Source: Tepidibacillus fermentans
Lineage (GTDB): Bacteria; Bacillota; Bacilli; Tepidibacillales; Tepidibacillaceae
Assembly: GCF_004342885.1 (NCBI RefSeq)
Contig: NZ_SMAB01000003.1
Coordinates: 111,087 to 175,086, forward strand
Direction of reading: 5' to 3'
DNA length: 64,000 nucleotides
Of the stretch, positions 25,932-35,312 are shown in pieces (the stretch's first letter is position 1; each line of letters opens with the position of its first letter). The notes below the pieces were generated by a model. That model did no database searches. It was not told the DNA's origin and worked only from the letters and a program-made list of their open reading frames with translations. Position numbers and translations under genes: made by a program.

Positions 25932-26975
25932 TTATGCTTGACTTCTTTTTTTGCTAATCTGATAAAAGGCATCAATCGTATCCGAAATATCCTGATCCGT
26001 AATATGACGGTGAGTGGTTAAGCGAATCAAATATTCACCAAAGGCGCTTCCTAGAATTTGACAATTCTTTAACTCCTCTAAAAATTGATGAGCAGTCATA
26101 CCTGTATCTTTGACATCAATTAAAACAATATTGGTTTGGACCGACTCAAGTTCAATTTGAATTCCCTTAATCTCTTGTAAAGCGACTGCTAACTCTTTTG
26201 CCCTACGATGGTCTTCTGCAAGGCGATCGACCATTTGCGTTAAGGCAACAATTCCTGGTGCTGCCATTATACCCGCTTGTCTCATACCTCCACCTAACCG
26301 TTTTCGCCATTTTCTTGCCACTTCAATAAAATCCTTTGGTCCAGCAAGAACAGATCCAACTGGGGCACTTAATCCTTTGGAAAAGCAAACCTGAACTGTA
26401 TCCACATATTGTGTGAATTCCTTTACATCCACTTCTAACGCCACAGCGGCATTAAACAATCGAGCCCCATCTAAATGCACTGCAACTCCTTTTTCTTGCG
26501 CCACTTGATAAACTTCTTTCATATATTGCGGTGGCAGGATTACCCCGCCTGCACGGTTATGGGTATTTTCTAAGCCAATCATCGCCGTATGGGGTAAATG
26601 AATATCGCGATCATCGCGAATCGCTTCACGGATTTTATCAATTGGCATTTGTCCTTTTATTCCAGGAATAATCCGCGTTTGCACTCCTGCTAAAGCAGCA
26701 GCTGCTCCTCCTTCATAATAAAAAATGTGAGAATCTGCTTCTAAAATAATCTCATCCCCGGCTTTCCCATGTGTTAAAACAGCAACTTGGTTTCCTTGTG
26801 TACCACTAGTGACAAAAAGTGCCGCTTCTTTTCCTAATTTCTCAGCCGCTAATTCTTCCAATTGCCTTACCGTAGGATCTTCACGATAGACATCATCTCC
26901 AACTTCTGCTTCATACATTGCTTTTCTCATTTCTTCGGTAGGTTTTGTCACTGTATCACTTCGTAGATCAATCAT
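25932..26975 (-). CDS. ltaE: Low-specificity L-threonine aldolase
   Basis: PLP-dependent aldolase of 347 aa that splits L-threonine or allo-threonine into glycine and acetaldehyde. Family motifs are MIDLRSDTVTKPTEEMRKAM, VGDDVYREDPTV, the PLP-stacking region FVTSGTQGNQ, the Asp in HLDGARLFNA and the Schiff-base Lys in CFSKGLSAPVGS. GGAGAG precedes the ATG. It is 12 nt downstream of a HAD phosphatase and just upstream of rarA, likely in one operon. Complete. Confidence 0.95.
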   Translation of the reverse strand: MIDLRSDTVTKPTEEMRKAMYEAEVGDDVYREDPTVRQLEELAAEKLGKEAALFVTSGTQGNQVAVLTHGKAGDEIILEADSHIFYYEGGAAAALAGVQTRIIPGIKGQMPIDKIREAIRDDRDIHLPHTAMIGLENTHNRAGGVILPPQYMKEVYQVAQEKGVAVHLDGARLFNAAVALEVDVKEFTQYVDTVQVCFSKGLSAPVGSVLAGPKDFIEVARKWRKRLGGGMRQAGIMAAPGIVALTQMVDRLAEDHRRAKELAVALQEIKGIQIELESVQTNIVLIDVKDTGMTAHQFLEELKNCQILGSAFGEYLIRLTTHRHITDQDISDTIDAFYQISKKRSQA

Positions 26976-26987
26976 TTTTTTCTCTCC

Positions 26988-27563
26988 TTATTGATTTTTT
27001 TCAGCAAATGTTTCAATGTATTCTAATCCCTCAGTCCAATCCTTAATTCGAGGGATTGCTTGGTTATAATGTTGATTATACCTTGCATCAACAATAACGG
27101 TATGAATATTCGCAGCTAAAAGCCGATCTAAATGTTCGGGATCATCTTCAAAAAAGAGATCAATCCTTAAATCTTTGGCAATCTTCCCTTTATCATGGAT
27201 ATTCATATACAAATTGGTTCCATCAAAAGGAAATCCATGTTTTTGAAGCCATTCTTCTGTAATGTCCCTTATTCTTTTGAAATTAGGTCTTGCTGTAATG
27301 AAAAAAATTTCATGACCCTCTTTTTTTAATTGTTGCAATGCTTCCGGAGCTCCCTCCAACGGGATTCCGATTGTATAGATCTTACTCTCTAATTTTCGCC
27401 ATAATTTTCGTCCTTCTTCACCACTTAATCCATACGGTTCATCAAGATAAAAAGTGGTGACTTCGTCCTCTTTTACATCCATATTTAATTCCTCATTATA
27501 TAACTGAATGGCAGCTTTTTGTGTCTGTTTAATCGTGCCATCAATATCAACGCCAATCCGCAT
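26988..27563 (-). CDS. HAD-superfamily 5'-nucleotidase-like phosphatase
   Basis: HAD hydrolase of about 191 aa belonging to the NT5C/YqfW-like group. Motif I MRIGVDIDGTI holds the nucleophile Asp, motif II FFITARP the Ser/Thr position, a Lys lies at DKGKIAKDLRI, and the acidic motif IV is FFEDDPEHL. The small cap sits in between. Homologues dephosphorylate deoxynucleoside monophosphates, but the exact substrate is unknown. GGAGTG lies six bases before ATG 27563. It is followed 12 nt later by ltaE. Confidence 0.85.
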   Translation of the reverse strand: MRIGVDIDGTIKQTQKAAIQLYNEELNMDVKEDEVTTFYLDEPYGLSGEEGRKLWRKLESKIYTIGIPLEGAPEALQQLKKEGHEIFFITARPNFKRIRDITEEWLQKHGFPFDGTNLYMNIHDKGKIAKDLRIDLFFEDDPEHLDRLLAANIHTVIVDARYNQHYNQAIPRIKDWTEGLEYIETFAEKNQ

Positions 27564-27628
27564 ATCTATCACTCCATCCTTAAATACTTTTACATGTAAT
27601 ATATCATTTCCTACGTCATTTAGAAAAA

Positions 27629-27649
27629 GAAGGACAGGGTTCCTCCTTC
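27629..27649 (-). terminator. Terminator of the solute-binding lipoprotein gene
   Basis: On the minus strand GAAGGA and TCCTTC pair around a 9-nt loop, followed by TTTTTC, ten bases after the stop at 27660. Confidence 0.7.
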
Positions 27650-27659
27650 AAACAAAGAT

Positions 27660-28910
27660 TTATTTCCCTTGATTTGCTTGAATTCGTTGTATAATAGCAT
27701 TTACTGCTTCATCTAAGGCTTTCTGGGGTTCCAATCTGTTAGTAACCGTTAATTGTAAAGCCTTTGTCATTGGATTCCATACCTCCGCCATTTCTGGAAG
27801 ATTTGGTATTGGATCTGCGTTTTGGGATTGAAGAAGAATTGCTTTTGCTTCTTCATTATTTACGATCATTGGATCACTGATGAGTTGTTTTAAAGGTGGA
27901 ATTTCTCCTGTCTTTTCGAAATGAATTTTCGCATTTTCTGGATTCGTTAACCACTCTATTAATTTGGTTGCCCAACCTTGGTTTTTAGAATATGGTGTAA
28001 CAAACCATCCTTTTACATTCAAAAACGTTTTCACTGGTTTTCCATTGGGAAGAGACGGCATAGGGGCAATACCAATATCAATGGTTGCATTCTTATAGGT
28101 TTGGATCGCACGAGGATCGTTCATCACAGCGGCAACCTTTCCTGCAGTAAACAAACCATCCATCGTCTGTGTTCCCGATTCCCCAATGATCTCTTTGGGA
28201 AATAACCCTTCAGCGTACCACTTTTGAATATACTCCAAACCTTGAACAGCTCCTTGGTTATTTAACCCAAGATCTTTTGGTGAAGGAATTCCTTCTTTTT
28301 CGCCAAAAACATAACCACCAAATCCACTGATGATTCCATGTGCAAAATAATAGTTATCCCAAGGGGCTAAAAAACCATAATAACCATATTTTGTGAATTC
28401 TTTCGAAAAAGTATATAGCTCATCAAAAGTTATGGGAGCTTGAGCCATTAGTTTCTTGTTATAAATAAAGATTGGTGTTTCAATCGATCGCGGCAAACCA
28501 AAAAGTACTCCTTTATAAGTTAAAGCATTGATCGCTGATTCATTAAATTGGCTTACGAGCGCTTTGTCTACTTTTATTGGCATGACTAAACCTCGTGTCA
28601 CGGCTTGCCCCAATTGGGTATGTGGCATGGTAATCACATCGGCTGCATTACCTGCAAGCCCCTCTTGATAGAGTAGTTCTAGCATCTTTGTGATGTCTAC
28701 TTCTTTAACCTCAACTTTGATTCCATATTGCTGCTCAAAACGATTTAACGCGGGTTCGATCCCGGCTGTTTTACCAATCTCATCCCAAACCACTAATTTT
28801 TTAGGTTTTGTTTCAGAAACTATTTGCTTTTGATCTCCATCTAAACTACACCCTAAAGAAAAGACAGCGAGAATCATTATCGATAGGAAAATAGAAAAAA
28901 ACTTTTTCAT
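27660..28910 (-). CDS. Sugar-type ABC transporter substrate-binding lipoprotein, orphan
   Basis: Extracellular solute-binding protein family 1 (MalE-like), about 416 aa. A signal peptide (KKFFSIFLSIMILAVFSLGC) ends at the lipobox LGC, so the mature protein is lipid-anchored at the Cys. The family pattern is seen in ADVITMPHTQLGQAVTRGLV, GLFTAGKVAAVMNDPRA and the Trp-rich LIEWLTNPENAKIHFEKTGEI. The ligand is probably an oligosaccharide, but no MalFG-type permease or ATPase adjoins it. ATG 28910 is chosen; TTG 28916, two codons earlier, also has an acceptable distance to AAGGGG. Confidence 0.88.
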   Translation of the reverse strand: MKKFFSIFLSIMILAVFSLGCSLDGDQKQIVSETKPKKLVVWDEIGKTAGIEPALNRFEQQYGIKVEVKEVDITKMLELLYQEGLAGNAADVITMPHTQLGQAVTRGLVMPIKVDKALVSQFNESAINALTYKGVLFGLPRSIETPIFIYNKKLMAQAPITFDELYTFSKEFTKYGYYGFLAPWDNYYFAHGIISGFGGYVFGEKEGIPSPKDLGLNNQGAVQGLEYIQKWYAEGLFPKEIIGESGTQTMDGLFTAGKVAAVMNDPRAIQTYKNATIDIGIAPMPSLPNGKPVKTFLNVKGWFVTPYSKNQGWATKLIEWLTNPENAKIHFEKTGEIPPLKQLISDPMIVNNEEAKAILLQSQNADPIPNLPEMAEVWNPMTKALQLTVTNRLEPQKALDEAVNAIIQRIQANQGK

Positions 28911-29054
28911 CGACAAAATACCCCTTATTTTTGTGTTAGATTTATTTTATTTTACAAGTATTTTTTGATCATTGCCAACCATCGTTTTTACAAAGGTGGA
29001 AAATGTTGTTTTCACTATTTCTTTTTTGTATCAATATGGATATAATGAAAATAG

Positions 29055-29078
29055 ATATTTAGTTATTTATCTAAATAT
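29055..29078 (+). promoter_or_regulatory. Operator palindrome and -10 of the arsR-sdpI unit
   Basis: An 8-bp inverted repeat ATATTTAG / CTAAATAT with an 8-nt spacer lies just downstream of a TATAAT (29041-29046). This is a likely binding site for the ArsR-family repressor encoded next. No convincing -35 hexamer is seen. Confidence 0.6.
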
Positions 29079-29134
29079 TCAATGACATAAATATTATCAA
29101 AAAAATGGATTCTTTGTGAAAGGGAGTGAAACGT

Positions 29135-29416
29135 TTGTCATCGTTTAATTTGACCTTTAAAGCCCTATCTGATCCAACAAGACGGAAAATTATTCAACTT
29201 TTAAATAAAGGACCAATGACAGCTGGGGAAATAGCAGATCATTTCAATATGACAAAGCCGAGTATTTCTCACCATCTCAACTTGCTAAAGCAAGCAGATA
29301 TGATTCGGGATGAAAAAAGAGGCCAATTTGTTATTTACGAGTTAAATACTACGGTTTTTCAAGATATTATAAATTGGTTTATTGATTTTACCAATAAAAA
29401 AGAAGAAAGGGAGTGA
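29135..29416 (+). CDS. ArsR-family autorepressor (SdpR type)
   Basis: Winged-helix regulator of about 93 aa. It has the SdpR-like opening SFNLTFKALSDPTRRKIIQLL and a recognition helix region MTAGEIADHFNMTKPSISHHL, followed by the wing (RDEKRGQFVIYEL). It lacks the Cys metal site of ArsR/SmtB, so it is not expected to sense metal directly. TTG 29135 has GGGAG seven bases upstream; the GTG at 29126 lies on the Shine-Dalgarno. It is separated by 4 nt from an SdpI-like gene, and a palindrome lies upstream. This is the arrangement of sdpR-sdpI in B. subtilis without a toxin gene. Confidence 0.92.
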   Translation: MSSFNLTFKALSDPTRRKIIQLLNKGPMTAGEIADHFNMTKPSISHHLNLLKQADMIRDEKRGQFVIYELNTTVFQDIINWFIDFTNKKEERE

Positions 29417-29420
29417 CGAA

Positions 29421-30083
29421 TTGATCAGAAAATCTGATTGGTTATTATTATTTTTAATCTTGTCAACCTTTGTAGTCGGCATTATCGTTTATCCTCAAAT
29501 GCCTGATCAAGTACCCATGCATTGGAATATACAAGGGGAGGTTGATCGATATGGTGGGAAGTTCCAAGGGACATTCATGTTACCGCTGATGATTCTAGGC
29601 TTGTTCTTCCTATTCCTACTTTTACCTAAGCTTGATCCAAGAAAGGAAAACTATCAAGGTTTCAAACGAACATACGGAATCATTCAATGGTCAATTCAAT
29701 TTTTTTTAGTTGTAATGTATTTTCTTACTCTCTATCATTCCTTAGTTCCAAAAAATGAAATCCCAAAATTCTTGCAAATTTCGTTTGCTGTTCCATTCTT
29801 GGTCTCCGTCTTATTTATTGTTCTGGGGAATTATATGGGAAAAGTAAAAGATAATTTCTTTGTTGGAATTCGTAATCCATGGACATTAAGTAGTAAAGAA
29901 GTATGGTATAAGACACATCGCCTAGCAAGTAAACTCTTTGTCATCTCAGGGATCCTTGGAATAATTGGTTCTTTCTTTGGTGGAAGTATTGCGTTCATTA
30001 TGTTATTGGGTCCTGTAATCTTATCAGTTATATTACCCATGATCTACTCTTATGTAATCTATCGAAAAGAATTAAAAAAATAA
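29421..30083 (+). CDS. SdpI-family (DUF1648) membrane immunity-like protein
   Basis: Membrane protein of about 220 aa with six hydrophobic segments. The DUF1648 motif QMPDQVPMHWNIQGEVDRYG lies between the first two, and the SdpI C-terminal motif is NFFVGIRNPWTLSSKEVWYK with HRLASKLFVISG. SdpI of B. subtilis gives immunity to the SdpC toxin and acts as a signal transducer to SdpR. No sdpC-like toxin is visible here, so defence against a foreign toxin or an envelope-stress role is inference. TTG 29421 has AAGGGAGTGA upstream; the 13 upstream codons belong to the arsR overlap. Confidence 0.9.
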   Translation: MIRKSDWLLLFLILSTFVVGIIVYPQMPDQVPMHWNIQGEVDRYGGKFQGTFMLPLMILGLFFLFLLLPKLDPRKENYQGFKRTYGIIQWSIQFFLVVMYFLTLYHSLVPKNEIPKFLQISFAVPFLVSVLFIVLGNYMGKVKDNFFVGIRNPWTLSSKEVWYKTHRLASKLFVISGILGIIGSFFGGSIAFIMLLGPVILSVILPMIYSYVIYRKELKK

Positions 30084-30100
30084 TTGAATCATTTCTAAAA

Positions 30101-30131
30101 AGAGACGATCACATTTCTACTGATCGTCTCT
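30101..30131. terminator. Bidirectional terminator between sdpI-like gene and tcdA
   Basis: Perfect 11-bp inverted repeat AGAGACGATCA / TGATCGTCTCT with a 9-nt loop between convergent genes. The right arm overlaps the end of the minus-strand tcdA copy. Confidence 0.8.
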
Positions 30132-30869
30132 TACTTTGCTAATCAAATCCCTCACAACAACGCTTGCCATAATTAAACCCGCTGCAGGAGAAACAAAGGA
30201 ATTACTCGATGGGGGAGTTTTTTCTTTTCGGATTTCGCTATTTGGATCACCGATCTCTTTGTATAACTCTTCATGTGGAGTGAGTGGTTGCTCGGGTGAA
30301 AAGACGACTTGGATGCCTTTTGTGATGCCATGCTTTTTCAACTCATGTCGTATGACTTTGGCTACTGGGTCCATGTGAGTCTTAGAGATATCCACCACTT
30401 GGAACTGAGTTGGATCCAATTTGTTCCCAGCACCCATTGAAGAGATTAGAGGAATGTTTCTTTTTTTGCATTCCACCATCGTGAGAATCTTACTACCAAT
30501 GGTATCAATTGCATCGATAACATAATCCGGTTGATAGGAGAAAATCTGTTCCATCGTTGTCTCATCATAGAAGAGTTGAAGCGGGATGACTTCACATTCG
30601 GGATTAATATCTAGGATACGCTCCTTCATTAATTCTACCTTTGATTGTCCAATTGTCGTAGATAATGCTGGAATCTGCCTGTTAATATTTGTAATATCTA
30701 CGATTGCATGATCTACTAGTATGATTCTTCCTATTGCTGAACGAGCTAAGGCCTCTGTTGCAAATGACCCTACTCCTCCAACTCCTAATACGACAATCGT
30801 ACTTTTTCTTAGTTTGTTTACTTGTTCGATACCTAACTGCAACTCAAGTCTGGAAAACGAATGAACCAT
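30117..30869 (-). CDS. tcdA: TcdA-like tRNA t6A dehydratase, second tandem copy
   Basis: ThiF/MoeB-fold, ATP-dependent enzyme of 250 aa, homologous to TcdA (YrvM). TcdA cyclises t6A37 of tRNA to ct6A. The nucleotide loop VVLGVGGVGSFATEALARS, VDHAIVDITNINRQ and YVIDAIDTIGSK are present. In the conserved stretch NRQIHAL the His is replaced by Pro (NRQIPAL), unlike the neighbouring copy. Its start directly follows the stop of the upstream copy (TAAATG), so it is translationally coupled. The two are similar along their full length, indicating tandem duplication. Whether this copy keeps the dehydratase activity is open. Confidence 0.88.
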   Translation of the reverse strand: MVHSFSRLELQLGIEQVNKLRKSTIVVLGVGGVGSFATEALARSAIGRIILVDHAIVDITNINRQIPALSTTIGQSKVELMKERILDINPECEVIPLQLFYDETTMEQIFSYQPDYVIDAIDTIGSKILTMVECKKRNIPLISSMGAGNKLDPTQFQVVDISKTHMDPVAKVIRHELKKHGITKGIQVVFSPEQPLTPHEELYKEIGDPNSEIRKEKTPPSSNSFVSPAAGLIMASVVVRDLISKVRDDQ

Positions 30870-31628
30870 TTACTCTTTTTCCCCTTTCTTGTTCAATTCA
30901 AGAAAGTGACGAATCACAACACTTGCAGCAATTAAACCTGCCATCGGTGGTACAAAACCATTACTTGAAGGTGGCATTTTTTCTTTGCGAATCGTACTTT
31001 CCTCTTTCCCTACTTCTCGAAATAATTCTTTCTTTGGGATAAGAGGCTTCTCAGGAGAAAAAACAACCTGTACTCCTTTTTCAATACCATGTTTTTTTAA
31101 TTGTTGGCGTACAAACTTCGCTACAGGATCCATATAAGTTTTCGAGATGTCTGTCACAATAAATTGAGTTGGATCTAATTTATTTGCCGCACCCATTGAA
31201 GAGATGATGGGAATATTTCTTTTTTTACTTTCAAGAATCACATGAACCTTACTACTTAAGGTATCAATCGCATCGATAATATAGTCTGGATCGTAAGAAA
31301 AAATCTCATCAGCAGTATGTTCATTATAAAATAAATGCAAAGGAACAACTTCACATTCTGAATTGATCGCTTTAATTCGATCTCTCATTACCTCTACTTT
31401 TGGTTTTCCAATCGTTGAATGTAGGGCATGGATTTGCCGATTGATGTTCGTGATATCAACTTTATCTTTATCTACTAAAATTAATCTCCCAATTGCTGAA
31501 CGAGCTAAGGCTTCAACTGCGTAAGAACCAACACCGCCGATGCCTAAAACTGCAACCGTCTTTTGTTTCAGTCGTTGAATGTTTTCCGTACCAATTCCTA
31601 ATTCAAAACGAGAAAATGCGTGAATCAT
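30870..31628 (-). CDS. tcdA: tRNA threonylcarbamoyladenosine dehydratase TcdA
   Basis: First copy of the tandem pair, about 252 aa, with canonical motifs. These are AVLGIGGVGSYAVEALARS for adenylate binding, VDKDKVDITNINRQIHALHS with the catalytic Arg, IIDAIDTLSSKV and VQVVFSPEKPL. Its position next to aspS, with 6S RNA in between, is that of yrvM in B. subtilis. ATG 31628 has GAAGGG eight bases upstream; six extra codons in the longer frame lie upstream of that site. No C-terminal extension is seen. Confidence 0.92.
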   Translation of the reverse strand: MIHAFSRFELGIGTENIQRLKQKTVAVLGIGGVGSYAVEALARSAIGRLILVDKDKVDITNINRQIHALHSTIGKPKVEVMRDRIKAINSECEVVPLHLFYNEHTADEIFSYDPDYIIDAIDTLSSKVHVILESKKRNIPIISSMGAANKLDPTQFIVTDISKTYMDPVAKFVRQQLKKHGIEKGVQVVFSPEKPLIPKKELFREVGKEESTIRKEKMPPSSNGFVPPMAGLIAASVVIRHFLELNKKGEKE

Positions 31629-31660
31629 ATGTATTTCCCTTCTCATTTATCTAATAATAA

Positions 31661-31844
31661 AAAAGAGCCCCGGGTATGCCGTGTCTCCTAGGTTTTGAAC
31701 CTGCTCTCGCAGGTGGGTGCTCTGTCATTTGCTTCCTTGTTTCATGATAAATCATGCTCTCAATTCCACAAATGAACCCGAACTCCCGATTAAAAGGGTG
31801 TTGGCTCAAAACTATCGTGAAATCACGTACATCTTAGGGCTCTC
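31661..31844 (-). ncRNA. ssrS: 6S RNA (SsrS/BsrA)
   Basis: About 180-nt RNA on the minus strand between aspS and tcdA, the location of bsrA in B. subtilis. Its ends GAGCCC (5', 31837-31842) and GGGCTC (3', 31665-31670) close a long terminal stem. The 3' flank runs into TTTTTTATTATT. Internal stems such as CACCTGCGAGAGCAGGTTC and ATGATTTATCAT flank a central open region, as expected for a decoy of sigma-A polymerase. A TAGAAT lies about seven bases upstream of the 5' end. Confidence 0.88.
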
Positions 31845-31922
31845 ATATTATTCTATGTGGTTTTATGTTACCATACTCATTTATTGAAAATCAAGTGAAC
31901 ATTTTTACAGAACTGTGTAAAT

Positions 31923-33698
31923 CTAGGCTTTTATATTTTCTTTAATTTCTAAATGAAGTTCCTCTAATTGCCTATGGTCAACGATAGAAGGAGCGCCTGT
32001 TAACAAGCAATTGGCCCCTGCTGTTTTCGGAAAAGCGATCGTATCTCTTAAATTATTCCGTTTGGCAAGAAGCATAATGATTCGATCCAAACCAAAAGCA
32101 ATTCCACCATGTGGAGGAGTACCGTATTCAAAAGCTTCTAATAAGAAACCAAACTTATCCCATGCCTCCTCTTTGGTGAATCCAAGCGTTTTAAACATCT
32201 TTTCCTGAATCTCTTGTTTGTAAATCCTCAGACTTCCCCCACCTAATTCGTAGCCATTTAATACCATATCATAGGCCTGAGCACGTACTTTTAATGGGTC
32301 AGTATCCAATAGTGGAATATCCTCTACTCTAGGCATTGTGAATGGATGATGTTCCGCTACATATCGTCCTTCTTCCTCGTCATAGGCCAAAAGTGGGAAA
32401 TCAGTAACCCATAAGAAGCGATAAACATCTTGTGGGATAAGATTGAGATCCTTTCCCAATTTAAGGCGAAGGTTTCCTAAAGCATCTGCCACAACTTTTT
32501 TTGAATCGGCCACAAAAAGAATCAAGTCCCCTACTTCTATTTCAAGTATCAGACGTAATTGACTCAATTCTTCTTCCGTTACGAATTTGGCAATAGAACC
32601 TTTTACTCCATCTTCTTTAAAAGCAAGCCATGCGAGTCCTTTTGCACCGTAACGAGCAACGAATTCAGTTAATTGATCAATATCTTTTCGGCTGTAATGG
32701 GCCGCTCCTTTTGCATTAATGGCTTTGATTTGCCCACCATTTTCAATCGTTGATCGAAATACTTTAAATTCGCTATTGTTAAACACTTCTGTTAAATCTT
32801 TAATTTCCATCCCAAAACGAATGTCAGGTTTATCCGATCCATAACGTTCCATCGCTTCTTGATAAGTTATTCTAGGGAATGGACGAGGAACCTCATATCC
32901 AATCGTTTCTTTAAATAAACCCACCATCATTTCTTCCATTAAATCTTGAAACTCTTGTAATGGCATAAAAGACATCTCAATATCCACTTGTGTGAATTCA
33001 GGTTGACGATCCGCACGTAAATCTTCATCACGGAAACATCTTGTGATTTGATAGTAGCGTTCAAGACCAGCTACCATTAATAGCTGTTTAAATAATTGGG
33101 GGGATTGTGGCAATGCATAAAAATGTCCTGGATGTTTCCGACTAGCGACCAAGTAGTCCCTTGCTCCTTCAGGGGTACTTTTTGTCAGCATCGGCGTTTC
33201 AATATCCAAAAATCCATGCTTGTCCAAAAAATTCCGGATAAAAGTTGTCGCTTTATGGCGCAAAATTAAGGTGTTCTTCATTTCATTTCGCCGTAAATCA
33301 AGATAACGATATTTTAATCGTAATGTTTCATCGATATCAATATGATCTTGAATAAAGAATGGTGGGTTTTTCGCTTCATTGATGATGTTAATTTCCTTTA
33401 ATTCTACTTCAATTTGTCCCGTTTCTATATTTGGATTAATGGTATTTTCAGAACGCTTTACAACAATTCCTTTTACTGCAATTACATACTCATTTCTTAG
33501 TTTATCAGCAATTTCATGTGCTTCTTTTGACGTTTCTGGATTAACGACTAGCTGTACAATCCCACTTCGATCTCTTAGATCGATAAAAATTAAACCACCT
33601 AAATCTCTTCTTTTTTGAACCCAACCTGTAAGAACAACTTCCTGATTCACATTTTCTAAACTTAATTTTCCACACTCATGTGTACGATACATTTCCAT
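31923..33698 (-). CDS. aspS: Aspartyl-tRNA synthetase
   Basis: Class IIb synthetase of about 591 aa, bacterial type with the GAD insertion. Seen are the OB-fold anticodon domain ([30 protein letters not shown]), motif 2 [20 protein letters not shown], the insertion around [19 protein letters not shown] and motif 3 [14 protein letters not shown]. The ATG at 33698 lies seven bases after AAAGGTGGA; the GTG four codons earlier is inside the Shine-Dalgarno. hisS is 14 nt upstream, so both share the T-box leader. Confidence 0.98.
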   Translation of the reverse strand: MEMYRTHECGKLSLENVNQEVVLTGWVQKRRDLGGLIFIDLRDRSGIVQLVVNPETSKEAHEIADKLRNEYVIAVKGIVVKRSENTINPNIETGQIEVELKEINIINEAKNPPFFIQDHIDIDETLRLKYRYLDLRRNEMKNTLILRHKATTFIRNFLDKHGFLDIETPMLTKSTPEGARDYLVASRKHPGHFYALPQSPQLFKQLLMVAGLERYYQITRCFRDEDLRADRQPEFTQVDIEMSFMPLQEFQDLMEEMMVGLFKETIGYEVPRPFPRITYQEAMERYGSDKPDIRFGMEIKDLTEVFNNSEFKVFRSTIENGGQIKAINAKGAAHYSRKDIDQLTEFVARYGAKGLAWLAFKEDGVKGSIAKFVTEEELSQLRLILEIEVGDLILFVADSKKVVADALGNLRLKLGKDLNLIPQDVYRFLWVTDFPLLAYDEEEGRYVAEHHPFTMPRVEDIPLLDTDPLKVRAQAYDMVLNGYELGGGSLRIYKQEIQEKMFKTLGFTKEEAWDKFGFLLEAFEYGTPPHGGIAFGLDRIIMLLAKRNNLRDTIAFPKTAGANCLLTGAPSIVDHRQLEELHLEIKENIKA

Positions 33699-33712
33699 GT
33701 TAAGTTCCACCT

Positions 33713-34975
33713 TTACTTTAATTTACTTGTTAATATCGGAATAATCTCGTAAATAGGAACATCTCGTTGTTCACCATTACTCATATCTCGTAAAACTACC
33801 TGTTCACGATCAAATTCATCATCGCCCAGAATCATGACGTATTTGGCTTGAAGACGGTCGGCCGCCTTCATTTGCGCCTTTATTTTTCGTCCCAAATAAT
33901 CTTTTTCCGCTTTGATTCCCTGTTTTCGTAAATCATCAAGAATCTTCATACTAACAGAATCTGCTTTTTCTCCAATTGTGACAAAATAAACATCGACACC
34001 TGTATCCAATTTGCCATCGATTCCCTTTTGTTTTAGAGCTAAAGCAATTCGTTCAATCGAAAAAGCAAAACCGATTCCTGGAACATCATTTCCACCAATC
34101 TCAGCTACTAATCCGTTGTAACGGCCTCCACCACAAAGTGTACCTACAGCTCCTATATCTTCAGAAATAATTTCAAAAGCGGTTTGTGTATAATAGTCAA
34201 GGCCACGAACTAATCTGGGATTTTCCACGTATTGAATTCCCATTTGGTCGAGATAAGATTTTACTTTCTGGTGGTGAGTTCTACAATTATCACATAAATA
34301 TTGATCAATTGTTGGCGCATCTTTAGTCAATTCTTGACAGGTTTCATTTTTACAATCAAGAATACGCATTGGATTTCGTTCTAAACGAGATTGGCAATCC
34401 TTACATAAATGTTCTTTTACACCATGTAAGTGTGTGACTAATTTCTCCCGGTGAATAGGTCGGCATACTGGACATCCTACGCTATTAATCTCTAAGCGTA
34501 AATTTCTCAAACCCATTTCTTCAAATAAGCGGATTGCCATCGAAATGACTTCTGCATCAACTGCTGGGTCGCTACTACCTAGAACCTCGACTCCAACTTG
34601 GGTAAATTGACGCATTCGACCTGACTGTGGACGCTCATATCGGAACATTGGACCAATATAAAATAATTTCGTTGGATCAGGATTGGCATACAGCTTGTGT
34701 TCGACAAAAGCACGAACCACAGAAGCAGTTCCCTCTGGTCTTAATGTGAGACTACGTCCACCTCGATCTGTAAAGGTGTACATCTCTTTCTCGACAATAT
34801 CTGTGGTTTCTCCAACCCCACGTTGAAATAACTCCGTATGTTCGAAGATAGGTGTCCGTATTTCTTTATAATTGTACCGTTTAAAGATCCCTTTTGATGT
34901 TTGCTCAATATAATCCCATAATTCCGCTTCTTCTGCCAACACATCTGCTGTTCCCCTTGGAACTTGAAACTTCAT
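33713..34975 (-). CDS. hisS: Histidyl-tRNA synthetase
   Basis: Class II synthetase of 420 aa. It contains the N-terminal [19 protein letters not shown], motif 2 region [19 protein letters not shown], the HisA signatures [15 protein letters not shown] and [14 protein letters not shown], and motif 3 [16 protein letters not shown] Cys-rich stretch in the middle ([32 protein letters not shown]) suggests a small zinc ribbon insertion, common in Bacilli. AGGGGGATTT precedes the ATG. It heads the hisS-aspS operon. Confidence 0.97.
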   Translation of the reverse strand: MKFQVPRGTADVLAEEAELWDYIEQTSKGIFKRYNYKEIRTPIFEHTELFQRGVGETTDIVEKEMYTFTDRGGRSLTLRPEGTASVVRAFVEHKLYANPDPTKLFYIGPMFRYERPQSGRMRQFTQVGVEVLGSSDPAVDAEVISMAIRLFEEMGLRNLRLEINSVGCPVCRPIHREKLVTHLHGVKEHLCKDCQSRLERNPMRILDCKNETCQELTKDAPTIDQYLCDNCRTHHQKVKSYLDQMGIQYVENPRLVRGLDYYTQTAFEIISEDIGAVGTLCGGGRYNGLVAEIGGNDVPGIGFAFSIERIALALKQKGIDGKLDTGVDVYFVTIGEKADSVSMKILDDLRKQGIKAEKDYLGRKIKAQMKAADRLQAKYVMILGDDEFDREQVVLRDMSNGEQRDVPIYEIIPILTSKLK

Positions 34976-35035
34976 ACAAATCCCCCTATCCTAAAGGAAT
35001 AGAATTATCTAAATTTTTTCTAAATAATAAAAAAA

Positions 35036-35295
35036 TCCCTCGTCTGATGATTGTACATCAGGGACGAGAGATAGAAGTTCTTTCTTCACCCGTGGTGCCA
35101 CCCTAATTGGAATGAATCCCACTTCATTCGATAACGCTAATTCCTAGCGCTGCTTGGCTACTCGTTATAAATACTCCTTTCGCCAAGAGTTCTCGGGGAT
35201 GTCTTTCTTTAGGTCGTAATAGAGAGATGATCGCAGCCAACTCATCTCCTCTCTGGCTATCCGGTGCCTAAATACTTTTTCCCTTCACCGAATCA
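35036..35295 (-). promoter_or_regulatory. T-box riboswitch of hisS-aspS
   Basis: On the minus strand the leader shows the T-box core AGGGTGGCACCACGG (35090-35104) and a terminator with arms CTCGTCCCTGATG and CATCAGACGAG (35039-35068) followed by seven T. Stem I has the AAAAAGTA motif near its 5' side and TTACGACCTAAAG on its 3' side. The triplet GAC (Asp) at 35213-35215 is the apparent specifier. No His codon (CAC/CAT) is seen there, so the operon may respond to tRNA-Asp. Confidence 0.92.
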
Positions 35296-35312
35296 CTATT
35301 TAATTGTTAATT

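Noticed and set aside
29515..29532. GCATTGGAATATACAA, identical to part of the dispersed palindromic element
   Set aside because: It encodes the conserved MHWNIQG motif of SdpI proteins, and the match stops at the codon context, so it is coincidence.
30734..31042. Plus-strand frame of 102 codons across the tcdA junction
   Set aside because: Antisense to two clear genes and without a ribosome site.
34273..34500. Cys-rich segment in hisS considered as a separate zinc-finger insertion or a fusion
   Set aside because: The frame is continuous and such a ribbon is common in HisRS of Bacilli, so it is not unusual.
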